Positions 1 through 8,378 of a stretch of DNA of 64,000 nt are shown here, piece by piece. The notes under the pieces were generated by a model that had not been told where the DNA came from, made no database searches, and saw nothing but the letters and a program-made list of their open reading frames with translations. Origin of the DNA: JABAQJ01 sp046327745 (GTDB lineage: Bacteria > Gemmatimonadota > Gemmatimonadetes > Gemmatimonadales > Gemmatimonadaceae); contig JAXLXV010000027.1 in NCBI GenBank assembly GCA_046327745.1, positions 1 to 64,000 on the forward strand, in the 5' to 3' direction. The position numbers were made by a program, and so were the translations under genes. How positions within the stretch are numbered: position 1 is the first letter of the stretch; the number at the start of each line of letters is the position of its first letter.

Positions 1-60
1 CCGTCTCAAGCGAATATGACGCAGACGGGAGGCGTGACGCGGCAACTAGTTGTGGACGGC

Positions 61-1470
61 TCATTGGCTCTCCGGGGCTGTGACGCCCGGCGCTCCGCGA
101 GGTACCGCGTGCGTAACAACCGGGCGCCATTTGTTCGAGTTGCCGCGTGAAATCTCGTCAACGAGTTGCAGTCGAAGCAGGAGGCCGGGCAAGTTCTTTG
201 ACAGCACCTCGAGGATCTTGCGTCCTTCTGCTTCAGAGTAGTTTCGGTCAGGAACGACTAGGATATCGACGCTGTAGTCTGCGTTTTGCCGAATCTGGTA
301 CTCGCGCACGGCAATTTCCTTCATGAGATGCGGAATACCGATGCCGTGCACCCATCGTCCATCGGGTGTGTGAAGACCATCCAGAATCCGACCGAGAACT
401 TCCCCTAGCTGCCACACTGGGGTACCCGGTCCGGTGCGCGCTGGAAATCGGCCTTGGTCGCCAACGCGATACCTGATCATCGGCATGGCGTCGGCGTGCA
501 GCTTCGTCACAATGATTGGCGAAACGTCACCCTCCGTTTCCGGTTCAACGAAGAGGTTCGCCCAATCGATGTCCAAAGCCAAGCTGGACGTCGGATCGTA
601 TTGTGCCGCGACAAGTCCGAGCTCGCGACTGCCATATCGTTCGTGAATGGGTACGCCGAACACCCGCTCGATACGTTCCCTCTGATTGGGCCAGAGCTTT
701 TCGCCTCCGGTGACAATACGCCGCCGAGGATAGGTTGCCTTGAGCCCGTTCTCGAGAAGTGCAACCGCCATGGCATCGAGCGCGCTCGCGTATGCGACGA
801 GGCACTCGGGATCGAATCGCGTCATGGCTTTGTGGTGTTCGAGCAGGATGTCCGGCGAGAGCCGGAAACAGTCGAACCAGCGGCGGTTGGTCAAAGTATC
901 CCGCACCTGCTCCCGCCACTGCGTGCGTTCACTTTGATCGATGTGATGTCCCCACAGGAACGCGGTACTCGAACTTCGTAGGATGCCGATGCGCTCCATG
1001 AATACGTCTTGTCCGGCAAGTCGCCAACCGCGCTCCTCGGGCCCGCTGAAGTAGACAAGTGGAACTCCAGTGGATCCGCCAGTGCCGTCCTTTCGCCGCT
1101 GTGCGGGGGATACGCTGTCGCTACACATGGCGTCACGGTGTGTAGCCACGTCGGAGCGCTCGAGGATGGGAAGTCGGGCGTAATCCGCAAACGAAAAATC
1201 TGACATCGGATCGAAGCCTACGTCGCGGAAACGATCACGGTAGAACGGCGTCGCCGCTGCGTAACGAATCGTCTCGCGGAGCCGTTGCAGCACCCAAGCG
1301 GATCGCTGCTCCTCACCCCAGCCCTGCGCGCCGCGGCGAAACTTCATTCCCATGAAGTACTGTCGCTCTCCCTCCCGGAGACTCGGGCGAAGATATCGGG
1401 AGATGTCGATCGCCTTCGTGAACGCGCGGCTAATAGCGTCACGTCCGATCATCGTGCGTGTTTCGGGCAA
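61..1470 (-). CDS. CapK/PaaK-like AMP-forming ligase
   Basis: Member of the phenylacetate-CoA ligase/CapK group of adenylate-forming enzymes, which are common in capsule and exopolysaccharide loci. The P-loop-like AMP-binding motif DGTGGSTGVPL lies at about residues 128-138, and a second adenylation motif, ERYGSRELG, lies around residue 285. At 469 residues the length is normal for CapK. The long reading starts at TTG (1470); an in-frame ATG at 1452 is an equally good start, and neither has a clear Shine-Dalgarno sequence. It ends 61 bases from the window edge, and the next gene upstream on the same strand is an acyltransferase. CapK-like proteins are thought to activate a carboxylate for transfer to a glycan or lipid. 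The substrate here is unknown and no carrier protein is adjacent, so the family call is firm and the role is inferred. Confidence 0.85.
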   Translation of the reverse strand: MPETRTMIGRDAISRAFTKAIDISRYLRPSLREGERQYFMGMKFRRGAQGWGEEQRSAWVLQRLRETIRYAAATPFYRDRFRDVGFDPMSDFSFADYARLPILERSDVATHRDAMCSDSVSPAQRRKDGTGGSTGVPLVYFSGPEERGWRLAGQDVFMERIGILRSSSTAFLWGHHIDQSERTQWREQVRDTLTNRRWFDCFRLSPDILLEHHKAMTRFDPECLVAYASALDAMAVALLENGLKATYPRRRIVTGGEKLWPNQRERIERVFGVPIHERYGSRELGLVAAQYDPTSSLALDIDWANLFVEPETEGDVSPIIVTKLHADAMPMIRYRVGDQGRFPARTGPGTPVWQLGEVLGRILDGLHTPDGRWVHGIGIPHLMKEIAVREYQIRQNADYSVDILVVPDRNYSEAEGRKILEVLSKNLPGLLLRLQLVDEISRGNSNKWRPVVTHAVPRGAPGVTAPESQ

Positions 1471-1543
1471 GGCAACGAAGCGTCACGTGTGGTGAAAGCG
1501 AGGGAACGGGCAACACGACCTCTCGAATGAATTGCCATGCGCA

Positions 1544-2752
1544 TCAAACGGCGGAGCCGAGGGACGGACTCGAAACGCGTGCGTGATCCGGCTCTGACCG
1601 CGTTGTCAGAATCCGATCACGCCACAACAAAAATGGGTGCTCGATCGTGATGAACATGACACCGGCAAACAAGAATGACGCGATGGTACCCAGCGCCATT
1701 GTTACCAGGAGAAGCACGTTAGGGCTCGTCGTAAAGTGAGATACCTCGCTGACTATCCAGTGGTTCGAAGCGGGCCAGAACCAGAAGTGATTAAGGTACA
1801 TACTATAGGAGAGTCGGGATATCGGATGCCAAAACCGCCAGCCCAACCAACGCGTTAGGGCCGAGCGATCGACCAACGCGAAGTATGTTAAACCTCCAAA
1901 GATCAATCCCAAGGCTAGGAAGGCGAACGCCTCGTGGCTGACTCGCCTTAGCGCGAATCCAATTGCGAAGGTCGACGCCAACACCGCGAGGCCTTTCCAT
2001 GAAACACCGCTTTCAGTTGCAGGTGGCGTGAGGGCGGATGGGACGACCACCGAGAGCAGTGCGATGAGTAGGCCGGCGAGTAGCCCTTCGAGATGTACGT
2101 GGAAGGGGTAAATCAGCACGAAGTCGGACGTATTGTATGAGCCGCCGGCAGCCAAGAACGACCTCAGAACGCGATAGCGATTCAGCAAGACGGCAGCTTC
2201 AATTCCCAACAGGACGCCAATGAACCGCTTGAGCGGCACTCGATCCTTGAGAAGTAGAAGCAAGATCGGAATGGCAATGTAGAACTGCTCTTCCGTCGAG
2301 AGCGACCAACCGCGAGAGAACTGACTTGGGAAGTAGTTCGACAGGAACGCCCAGTCGATGAAGCGGGGCTGAATGGCGGGATTGAAGAGCGCGTAATACA
2401 GGAGCATCACGAAGTAGATCGGCCATATTCGAAGTCCGCGCCGGAGAATGAACCGCCCGACGCGAATTGACCCCGTGCGTTGCAGCTCACGCCACAGCTG
2501 CCTGCCGATCAGGAAGCCGCTGAGAACGAAGAAGAGGTCGACGCCGATCCACCCGTAATAAAAGACCGGAAAATCCTGCAAGGGGGTCGCAATCCCACCG
2601 GCCTTCGAATACTCAACCCCGGCCCAGTGGCCGAAGACGACCAGCAGGATCGCGAAACTCCGAAGCGCATCCAGCGCAGGGAGCTGCGACGAAGGACGCT
2701 CCGAGAGAGCCTGAAATCCACTGGAGAGCACGGCGCGGCTTTTAGCAAACAC
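1544..2752 (-). CDS. acyltransferase 3 family membrane protein
   Basis: Integral-membrane O-acyltransferase of the acyltransferase-3 (OafA/YrhL) type. The N-terminus carries the family signature LDALRSFAILLVVFGHW (around residues 27-43), where the histidine is the likely catalytic residue. About ten hydrophobic segments follow, with the loop GWSLSTEEQFYIAIPILLLL typical of the family. The 402-residue length fits the membrane domain alone, with no fused SGNH domain. The start is GTG at 2752, preceded by AAAGGA about ten bases upstream. Such proteins acetylate or otherwise acylate O-antigens, capsules or exported sugars. It lies 73 bases upstream of the CapK-like gene on the same strand and is divergent from the glycosyltransferase at 3052, with about 300 bases of probable promoter region between. 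Confidence 0.9.
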   Translation of the reverse strand: MFAKSRAVLSSGFQALSERPSSQLPALDALRSFAILLVVFGHWAGVEYSKAGGIATPLQDFPVFYYGWIGVDLFFVLSGFLIGRQLWRELQRTGSIRVGRFILRRGLRIWPIYFVMLLYYALFNPAIQPRFIDWAFLSNYFPSQFSRGWSLSTEEQFYIAIPILLLLLKDRVPLKRFIGVLLGIEAAVLLNRYRVLRSFLAAGGSYNTSDFVLIYPFHVHLEGLLAGLLIALLSVVVPSALTPPATESGVSWKGLAVLASTFAIGFALRRVSHEAFAFLALGLIFGGLTYFALVDRSALTRWLGWRFWHPISRLSYSMYLNHFWFWPASNHWIVSEVSHFTTSPNVLLLVTMALGTIASFLFAGVMFITIEHPFLLWRDRILTTRSEPDHARVSSPSLGSAV

Positions 2753-3051
2753 GATTCGCAGGTCCTTTCGGCATTGCTGGGGCGTTGCGACGGGGCAACG
2801 TTTTCAGAGACCGACTTGGGCAAACGATAGTAACTTGGTGAGCCGGATTGGATCAGTGACTCAATCGTATCCCGCGTGACGGCATGGGGATACGGCCCGT
2901 CCTATTACTTTATGGACGTGTTACCTCGTCCTATCAAGCGGCAGGTCGCTTTAACTTACCGGCGCCTACGAAATCGCTCGTTTCATGGGTCCCCAACAAG
3001 CAACATGTCGAAAATTGACGTTCCGGAGACCTGAACGCGCTACCAACGAAT

Positions 3052-4302
3052 ATGGCTCGCACTGGCGCTGATTCCCTGAGACTGCTGTGGGTGAAGGGCG
3101 GAAAGCTCCTGCCCGTTGATACCGGAGGAAAGCTCCGGTCCTATCATCTCGCGCGTGAACTATCAAAGAGACACAGCCTTACAATGCTATCATACTATCG
3201 CGGCCGCAAAGACGCGGAGTATGAATCGGCCTTGTCGGGTGAATTTCCTGGCGCCGTATTCGTTCGGCATGGCTTGCCCGGTGAAGGCAGGCTGGTTGAC
3301 GTCCTCGACTATGCCGCACACCTATTTTCGCCCGCGCCCTACGCGGTAACGAAATTCACGTCGGCTTCGGTCAAAAGACTGTTACGCCAGTGGTATCGCG
3401 AGGACCGATTTGACGCTGTGGTATGTGACTTCCTGTCCGCGTCGCTCAACTTCGACCCACCGCTTTCAACGCCAACGCTCCTCTTCCAGCACAATGTTGA
3501 ATCTGCCCTCTGGAAGCGACAAGCGGAGCACGAGCGCAACTCAGTAGTTCGTCTGATCTTTGCCATGGAAGCGGCGAAGATGGAGCGATATGAGCCGACG
3601 GCGCTGCGGAGGTTTCACCAAGTCATTGCCGTCTCCCAGCACGACCGTCAGTTGATGTCTCAAAGCCTCGATCCATCGCGAATCACCGTTGTGCCAACTG
3701 GAGTCGACGGTTCACGCTTCCGCGTCGCTCGAACCAGTACTCCGAAGCAGAACGAGGTGCTCTTTCTCGGGTCCATGGACTGGGAGGCGAACATCGACGG
3801 AGCAGAGTGGTTCTGTGAGAAGGTTTGGCCGCTTGTGCGCCGAGCTGTGCCTACAGCGCAGCTGCAACTTGTCGGGCGAAACCCCCATGCCAGGGTACGG
3901 CAATTGGCGAGTGACCATGTATGCGTAACCGGGACGGTGCCATCCGTGGTGGAACATCTGGCGAGTGCGTCCGCCGTTGTGGTTCCCTTGCGCATCGGTG
4001 GCGGTACACGGCTCAAGATCTATGAGTCGATGGCGGCCGGTCGACCGGTGATTTCCACTACAGTTGGAGCTGAGGGGCTCGAGTACACGGCAGGCAAGGA
4101 CATTCTCATTGCCGACACCCCTGAGTCATTTGCGTCGGCGGTCATTGATGTCTTGGGGAACGATGAACTGGCTCGGCGGCTTGGTGCGGCTGCCGGCGCG
4201 CTTGCCGATAGGCACGATTGGTCTCAGGTGGTCGAACACTTCGAAGGCGCCATCGCGACCGTTCTGCGCGATGCCGAACCAGAGAGGAGCCGGCGCCGTT
4301 GA
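3052..4302 (+). CDS. GT4-type glycosyltransferase
   Basis: Glycosyltransferase with the GT-B fold, GT4 (group 1) type. The N-terminal donor/acceptor lobe begins LLWVKGGKLLPVDTGGKLRS. The C-terminal nucleotide-sugar lobe has LGSMDWEANIDGAEWF, then the E-x7-E-like loop GGGTRLKIYESMAAGRPV followed by VGAEGLEY, as in capsular or exopolysaccharide group-1 transferases. The 416-residue length is normal. No transmembrane segment is evident, so it should act on the inner face of the membrane. The ATG start has only a distant GGAG upstream, so start confidence is moderate. The stop codon overlaps the TTG start of the following ATP-grasp gene (TTGA), indicating co-translation. Donor and acceptor sugars cannot be read from sequence. 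Confidence 0.88.
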   Translation: MARTGADSLRLLWVKGGKLLPVDTGGKLRSYHLARELSKRHSLTMLSYYRGRKDAEYESALSGEFPGAVFVRHGLPGEGRLVDVLDYAAHLFSPAPYAVTKFTSASVKRLLRQWYREDRFDAVVCDFLSASLNFDPPLSTPTLLFQHNVESALWKRQAEHERNSVVRLIFAMEAAKMERYEPTALRRFHQVIAVSQHDRQLMSQSLDPSRITVVPTGVDGSRFRVARTSTPKQNEVLFLGSMDWEANIDGAEWFCEKVWPLVRRAVPTAQLQLVGRNPHARVRQLASDHVCVTGTVPSVVEHLASASAVVVPLRIGGGTRLKIYESMAAGRPVISTTVGAEGLEYTAGKDILIADTPESFASAVIDVLGNDELARRLGAAAGALADRHDWSQVVEHFEGAIATVLRDAEPERSRRR

Positions 4303-5570
4303 GAGTTCTGGTTCTTGACGGAAATGAAAACCAGGCGGTGGCATGCGTGCGTTCGCTCGCTCACGCAGGCCACGCGGTGTGGGTCGGCGCCGATACGGCG
4401 TGGTCAAAAGCGGGCTGGTCGAGGCACGCACGCGGGACCTTTCGTTACCCAGGTCCGGAGCTTGATGCCGCCAGCTTCGTCGACGCGATCGCTCTGATGG
4501 CCAGCAGGTCGCCAGGCACGTTGGTTCTGCCAATGACGGAGCGAGCCACCCTGTGTCTCTCGGCTGCGCGCGACAAGCTTGATGCAGCACACGCCCTATA
4601 TGTATTTCCGCCACACGATGTCCTTCAGCGCGCCATGGACAAAGGTGAGACGACTAAGCTCGCCCAATCCCTCGGCATTGCGGTTCCAAACACATGGCTT
4701 GCAAGGGATCGCTCCGACGCCGACCGGATCAGCGCCCAAGCGCGATTCCCGGTTGTGCTGAAGGCTGCGTCGTCAGAAGAGGTCTCAGCGGAGGGCGTAA
4801 CGCGGTCGACCGGCGCGCCCGTCTACGCGGACGCATCAAGTTTTCTGGACGCGTTCGAGCTCATGCGTCGGCGCGCGTCTGCCGTCGTGATTCAGGAGTT
4901 CATTCGCGGTGAGGGCAAGGGGTATTTCGCTCTGATGTCACACGGCGAACTTCGTGCGGAATTCGCGCACCGTCGGCTGCGCGATGTTCGTCCGAGTGGC
5001 TCGGGGAGCGCCCTGCGTGAGTCGATCGCGATCGATCCCGAACTGCGTGCAGCGGGCCTCGGCATCTTGCAGGCACTTCGGTGGCACGGCGTTGCGATGG
5101 TGGAGTTTCGCGATCCGGGTGATGGTCGGCCGGTCTTTCTGGAGATCAACGGGCGATTTTGGGGTTCCCTCGCACTGGCGGTACACGCGGGTACTGATTT
5201 TCCGGCGTTGCTGGCGGATATGGCGATCGGAAAGTCATGCGCGGCAAGTGCACCTCACAGACCCGGTGTCCGCTGTCGCTGGTTGGTCGGCGATCTACAG
5301 CATCTCGTCGCCGTCTTCAAAGGCCCGCCTGCCGGGTATCCAGATCAGTTCCCGTCGAGGATTGGTACGGTGGCGCGTCTGCTGCGCCCCGTGCGTGGGA
5401 CCTTCCACGACAATTTCACGTTGGACGACCCGCTGCCGGAAGTCGGTGACTGGATTCACTTCTTGGCGCGACGTATACCTCGCGAGCTTCGGAAGCGTCG
5501 ATCGCGCAACGCGGGCAGCATTGCTGACGCGTCAAAGCCAGCGTCCGCCCCTCGCGAAGAGGTGAGATAG
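4299..5570 (+). CDS. ATP-grasp protein, carboxylate-amine ligase-like
   Basis: ATP-grasp fold enzyme resembling the biotin carboxylase/carbamoyl-phosphate-synthase large-chain domain. The Rossmann-like N-terminus reads LRVLVLDGNENQAVACVRSL. The ATP-binding lysine sits in FPVVLKAAS, the hinge region is VVIQEFIRGEG, and the metal-binding block is PVFLEINGRFWGSL. I place the start at TTG 4299, which overlaps the TGA stop of the glycosyltransferase; the open frame extends further upstream to 4218 only by running inside that gene. This gives 423 residues. It abuts the PHP gene at 5571 with no spacer. The trio of glycosyltransferase, ATP-grasp and PHP suggests that an amide or peptide-like linkage is made on a sugar or carrier, but the substrate is unknown. 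Confidence 0.82.
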   Translation: MRVLVLDGNENQAVACVRSLAHAGHAVWVGADTAWSKAGWSRHARGTFRYPGPELDAASFVDAIALMASRSPGTLVLPMTERATLCLSAARDKLDAAHALYVFPPHDVLQRAMDKGETTKLAQSLGIAVPNTWLARDRSDADRISAQARFPVVLKAASSEEVSAEGVTRSTGAPVYADASSFLDAFELMRRRASAVVIQEFIRGEGKGYFALMSHGELRAEFAHRRLRDVRPSGSGSALRESIAIDPELRAAGLGILQALRWHGVAMVEFRDPGDGRPVFLEINGRFWGSLALAVHAGTDFPALLADMAIGKSCAASAPHRPGVRCRWLVGDLQHLVAVFKGPPAGYPDQFPSRIGTVARLLRPVRGTFHDNFTLDDPLPEVGDWIHFLARRIPRELRKRRSRNAGSIADASKPASAPREEVR

Positions 5571-6371
5571 ATGACGACCATCAAAGCTGCCTTGCACGTG
5601 CACAGCACGTTTTCAGATGGCGAGCTGACCATTCCCGAACTCCGCGAGGTCCTCCTGGCTGAGGGGTTTCGCGTTGTGTGCATGGCGGACCACGCGGACG
5701 GATTCGACGATCAACGAGTTGCGGCGTATATCGAGTCGTGTGAGGCCGCGTCGGACGATCAGATTTGCTTCGTTCCAGGTCTTGAGTTCGGGTGCGAGGA
5801 GCGGATGCACATTATCGGCTACGGTACGACTGCACTCGTGAATTCAACAGATCCAGAAACCGTCATCTCGCACATCAATCGAGCAGAAGGTCTCAGCGTG
5901 ATTGCGCATCCTCAGACGGTGCACCTCACGCGGATCGAAGGATTCCAGACGCTGCCGAAGGGCATCGAGGCATGGAACTCGAAGTACGATGGTCGGTACG
6001 CACCGCGGCCGGCGGTCTTTGACCTCATCGAGAGGCTTCGCAAGCGGCGGCCTGACTTGCTCGCGTTCTATGGTCAGGACCTTCACTGGCGCCGACAGTA
6101 TCGCGGTCTGACCAACACAATTGAGCTGGACCGGGTCAACCCCGGCGAGATTCTCGCCGCGTTGCAACTGGGGGAATTTTCCGGCCATAAGGACGGCCAG
6201 ACCCTGCCATCCAATGGCGTGATCTCAGCGGAACTTCGGCAGCACTATTTGACACTGCATGCGAGATCGCACCGCATTTTGCGTGTCCTGCGCACGATAA
6301 AGCGTTGGAGCGGCCCTATAGGAAGAGCATTGCCGGCGCCCCTGCGATCACAGTTGCGGCGTTTCCTGTAA
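5571..6371 (+). CDS. PHP-domain phosphoesterase
   Basis: Polymerase-and-histidinol-phosphatase (PHP) family metallo-hydrolase. The metal-binding signature HVHSTFSDGELTIPEL is at residues 9-24, with CMADHADGF (about 44-52), LEFGCEERMHIIGYG, the histidine in VIAHPQT and the late metal site FYGQDLHW. At 266 residues it is a stand-alone PHP domain. The ATG directly follows the stop of the ATP-grasp gene, so the two are translationally coupled. Known members hydrolyse phosphate mono- or diesters such as histidinol phosphate, phosphotyrosine or nucleotides. In polysaccharide loci some are capsule-associated tyrosine phosphatases, but no tyrosine kinase is seen here. A convergent gene ends 36 bases downstream. 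Confidence 0.85.
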   Translation: MTTIKAALHVHSTFSDGELTIPELREVLLAEGFRVVCMADHADGFDDQRVAAYIESCEAASDDQICFVPGLEFGCEERMHIIGYGTTALVNSTDPETVISHINRAEGLSVIAHPQTVHLTRIEGFQTLPKGIEAWNSKYDGRYAPRPAVFDLIERLRKRRPDLLAFYGQDLHWRRQYRGLTNTIELDRVNPGEILAALQLGEFSGHKDGQTLPSNGVISAELRQHYLTLHARSHRILRVLRTIKRWSGPIGRALPAPLRSQLRRFL

Positions 6372-6407
6372 TCAGGTTACGGTAAGCACGGCCGCAGCCG
6401 GCGTTGC

Positions 6408-7916
6408 TCAGGGATCGACAACGACGCCGCGCGTCGCGTTCTGAACCGCTTGCGTAGTGCCTCGGAAAACGATCGAGTTCGCTAACGAGGTTACATAGCT
6501 AAACCCTGGCACGTTTCCAGCGCGGCCCGAGGTCGGCGTGACGAGAAAAACGTTCGCCGAAAAATTGGCACCGGTCAGTGCCGCAAGCGCAGGCGCGCCA
6601 GAGCCCAAGTCGTCAGCCACCAGTCCATACTGCCCGTGGGCAAACACATTGTTCTTCACGGCAACATTGAACGCACTGTTGCGACGTTGAAGGGCAATGG
6701 CGCTCTTGAGGTAGCCTTTGGCGAGCATGACGTTCTTCTCAAACAGAATCTCGCGAGGTCCACCGACCATTTGCAGCAGGCGTCCTTCGCCATTCAGTCG
6801 CTGCATTTCGACTTCAAACTGATTCTCGCGAAGAACAAGGCGCTTTGTTATCGAGTCGGTGTCGAATGGATGGCCACCCTCCTTGCCGATCAGATCGACG
6901 CCAGCGCCTACGTTACGCACCATGTTCCGCTGGAACGTAACGTCCGTGGTTGAGCACCACGGACATCTCCCGGACTGATTCGTGCTCTTAAGCACCACGG
7001 CAAAGCCGGTCTGTCCGTCGCCCCAAGAGCCCTCCATCACATTCCCCTCGATCAAAACGCGCTTCGCGTTCTTCAGCTCGAAGAGATTCTTCTTCGTCCA
7101 CCGTCCGTTCCAGCTGAATGGCGTCACGAAGTGGTTGCGCGCGATGGTTACATCAGCCGTTACAAGGTCGGGAATGGACGGATCCGCACCGCCAAAAATC
7201 ACGTTCTCACCAGCGCCTGCCAGCGTGTTGTTCTCGATACGATACGGGCCTGGTCCGTTCCAACCCGCAATGGCTTGAGAATCAGAACCCTTCTCGTGGC
7301 AGTCGTCGAGCCACGAGTTCACAATGGCGGTCCACGCTGAGTTGAGGGCCACGCATCGGCGGACCGTTTGCGAAGGCGCACCATGAATCCACAGACGATC
7401 GAGGATGATTCGTCTTGGAACATCACCCATCGTTTTCTGCGGTCCCGAAGGTTCGCCCAAGGTCACGATGCCGTACGACATGACATTGGTCGTCACCTCG
7501 AGCCCGATCAAACGCCAGCCCACTGCCGATAGCTGCGTGCGAATTGCCGCCTCATTGGCGCTTTGTACGATGCGGGCGAGGGCGCGTGCGCGCGAAGGCC
7601 GCACACGCTCACCTGGAGCAGCGAACGCCGAATCGGGTGCAGCCGTCCGCAAGACCACCCAGCCGCTGTCAGATCGCCGGGGCAGCACAATCGCGCCGTA
7701 CGTACCGCCGGGCGTCAGACAAATGACATCCCCACCGTGAGCCCTTCGTAGGGCCGCCTGCAGATTCCCGTCAGGTGCTACGTTGTGAGTGCACGCGGAG
7801 ACTGCCTCAGGGATCGGGACCGAGTCTCTTGGAAGGGCGGCCGGTTCCTGCCCACGCGCGACACTGCCAAGAACAAATGCGGTTAGGGCGCCGCTCGCCG
7901 TCGTCCGCCAATGCAT
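6408..7916 (-). CDS. secreted right-handed beta-helix protein
   Basis: Exported protein of 502 residues with a Sec signal peptide (MHWRTTASGALTAFVLGSVARGQ, cleavage likely near residue 22). The mature part is a right-handed parallel beta-helix of pectate-lyase-like type: GGDVICLTPGGTYGAIVL, IILDRLWIHGAPSQ, IENNTLAGAGENVIFGG, VLIEGNVMEGSWGDGQTG and SGRCPWCSTTDVTFQRN. It is clearly homologous to the C-terminal half of the large Big_2 lipoprotein encoded divergently at 8379; shared strings include CVALNS/CVGLNS, QAIAGWNGPGPY, KKNLFELK and NQSGRC-WC. Beta-helix proteins of this type are polysaccharide lyases, hydrolases or epimerases, or carbohydrate-binding scaffolds. I cannot assign catalytic residues. 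Codon use is ordinary for the window, unlike its paralogue. Confidence 0.85.
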   Translation of the reverse strand: MHWRTTASGALTAFVLGSVARGQEPAALPRDSVPIPEAVSACTHNVAPDGNLQAALRRAHGGDVICLTPGGTYGAIVLPRRSDSGWVVLRTAAPDSAFAAPGERVRPSRARALARIVQSANEAAIRTQLSAVGWRLIGLEVTTNVMSYGIVTLGEPSGPQKTMGDVPRRIILDRLWIHGAPSQTVRRCVALNSAWTAIVNSWLDDCHEKGSDSQAIAGWNGPGPYRIENNTLAGAGENVIFGGADPSIPDLVTADVTIARNHFVTPFSWNGRWTKKNLFELKNAKRVLIEGNVMEGSWGDGQTGFAVVLKSTNQSGRCPWCSTTDVTFQRNMVRNVGAGVDLIGKEGGHPFDTDSITKRLVLRENQFEVEMQRLNGEGRLLQMVGGPREILFEKNVMLAKGYLKSAIALQRRNSAFNVAVKNNVFAHGQYGLVADDLGSGAPALAALTGANFSANVFLVTPTSGRAGNVPGFSYVTSLANSIVFRGTTQAVQNATRGVVVDP

Positions 7917-8261
7917 GGTCAGAAGATAGTCTCAGATCTCATCAGCGAACAAATGGTTCGCGTCATGTGCATTCCGCCGTGCGCCGCAAGGAAACGTGAA
8001 TACCGACCTGATTTCGGCGTGATGAGGCGCACGTCGTCCGACGGTCCGTACCTGCGTGGGAGCTAACGCCCTAGTACCCCACCGTCTTTTCGTTGGCGGT
8101 TTCTGAGCAAAAAGGGCCCTTTGGTGACATCGCGCACCCGCGTCGCGTGTGAATTGTCATGCCCGCCGTGTGTTCAGAATCCGTTGTTACTCAACAACTT
8201 GAGCCTCGTCGATCGCACGAGGTCAGACGTTGTGCGGATGACCTGCGGTGCCTCGAACGAG
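7917..8261. promoter_or_regulatory. divergent intergenic region with two small hairpins
   Basis: About 345 bases separating the divergent beta-helix gene from the riboswitch. No credible coding frame. It holds two short inverted repeats: GTTGTT-ACTC-AACAAC (8183-8198) and CCTCGT-cgatcgc-ACGAGG (8204-8222). These precede the riboswitch and may be operator or leader-RNA hairpins. TTGTCA at about 8156 is a possible -35 element, but no good -10 follows at the usual spacing, so no promoter is called. Confidence 0.4.
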
Positions 8262-8360
8262 GCTCGCGAGAATGGCAAACCCGGCGAAAGCCGGCGACGC
8301 AAAGCTCCGAGGTTACAGCGCGCGAATGCGCGCCATGCTGGTCGAGCTGCCGAACGGTCT
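8262..8360 (+). promoter_or_regulatory. cyclic di-GMP-I (GEMM) riboswitch aptamer
   Basis: The sequence matches the conserved GEMM-I core in order and spacing. GGCAAAC (8274-8280) leads into a P2 hairpin CCGGCGAAAGCCGG capped by the diagnostic GAAA tetraloop. The invariant GACGCAAAGC (8295-8304) follows, then the receptor strand CGAGG, a GC-rich P3 hairpin around GCGCGCGAATGCGCGC, and the closing GAGCTGCCGAACGG (8344-8357). The aptamer ends only a few bases before the GGAGG ribosome binding site (8366-8370) and ATG (8379) of the large surface lipoprotein. This points to cis control of that gene by cyclic di-GMP, probably at translation initiation. Whether ligand turns expression on or off cannot be read by eye, and a 3',3'-cGAMP-responsive variant cannot be excluded without checking the specificity-determining base. 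Confidence 0.88.
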
Positions 8361-8378
8361 AGTTGGAGGTTGGTTGTC

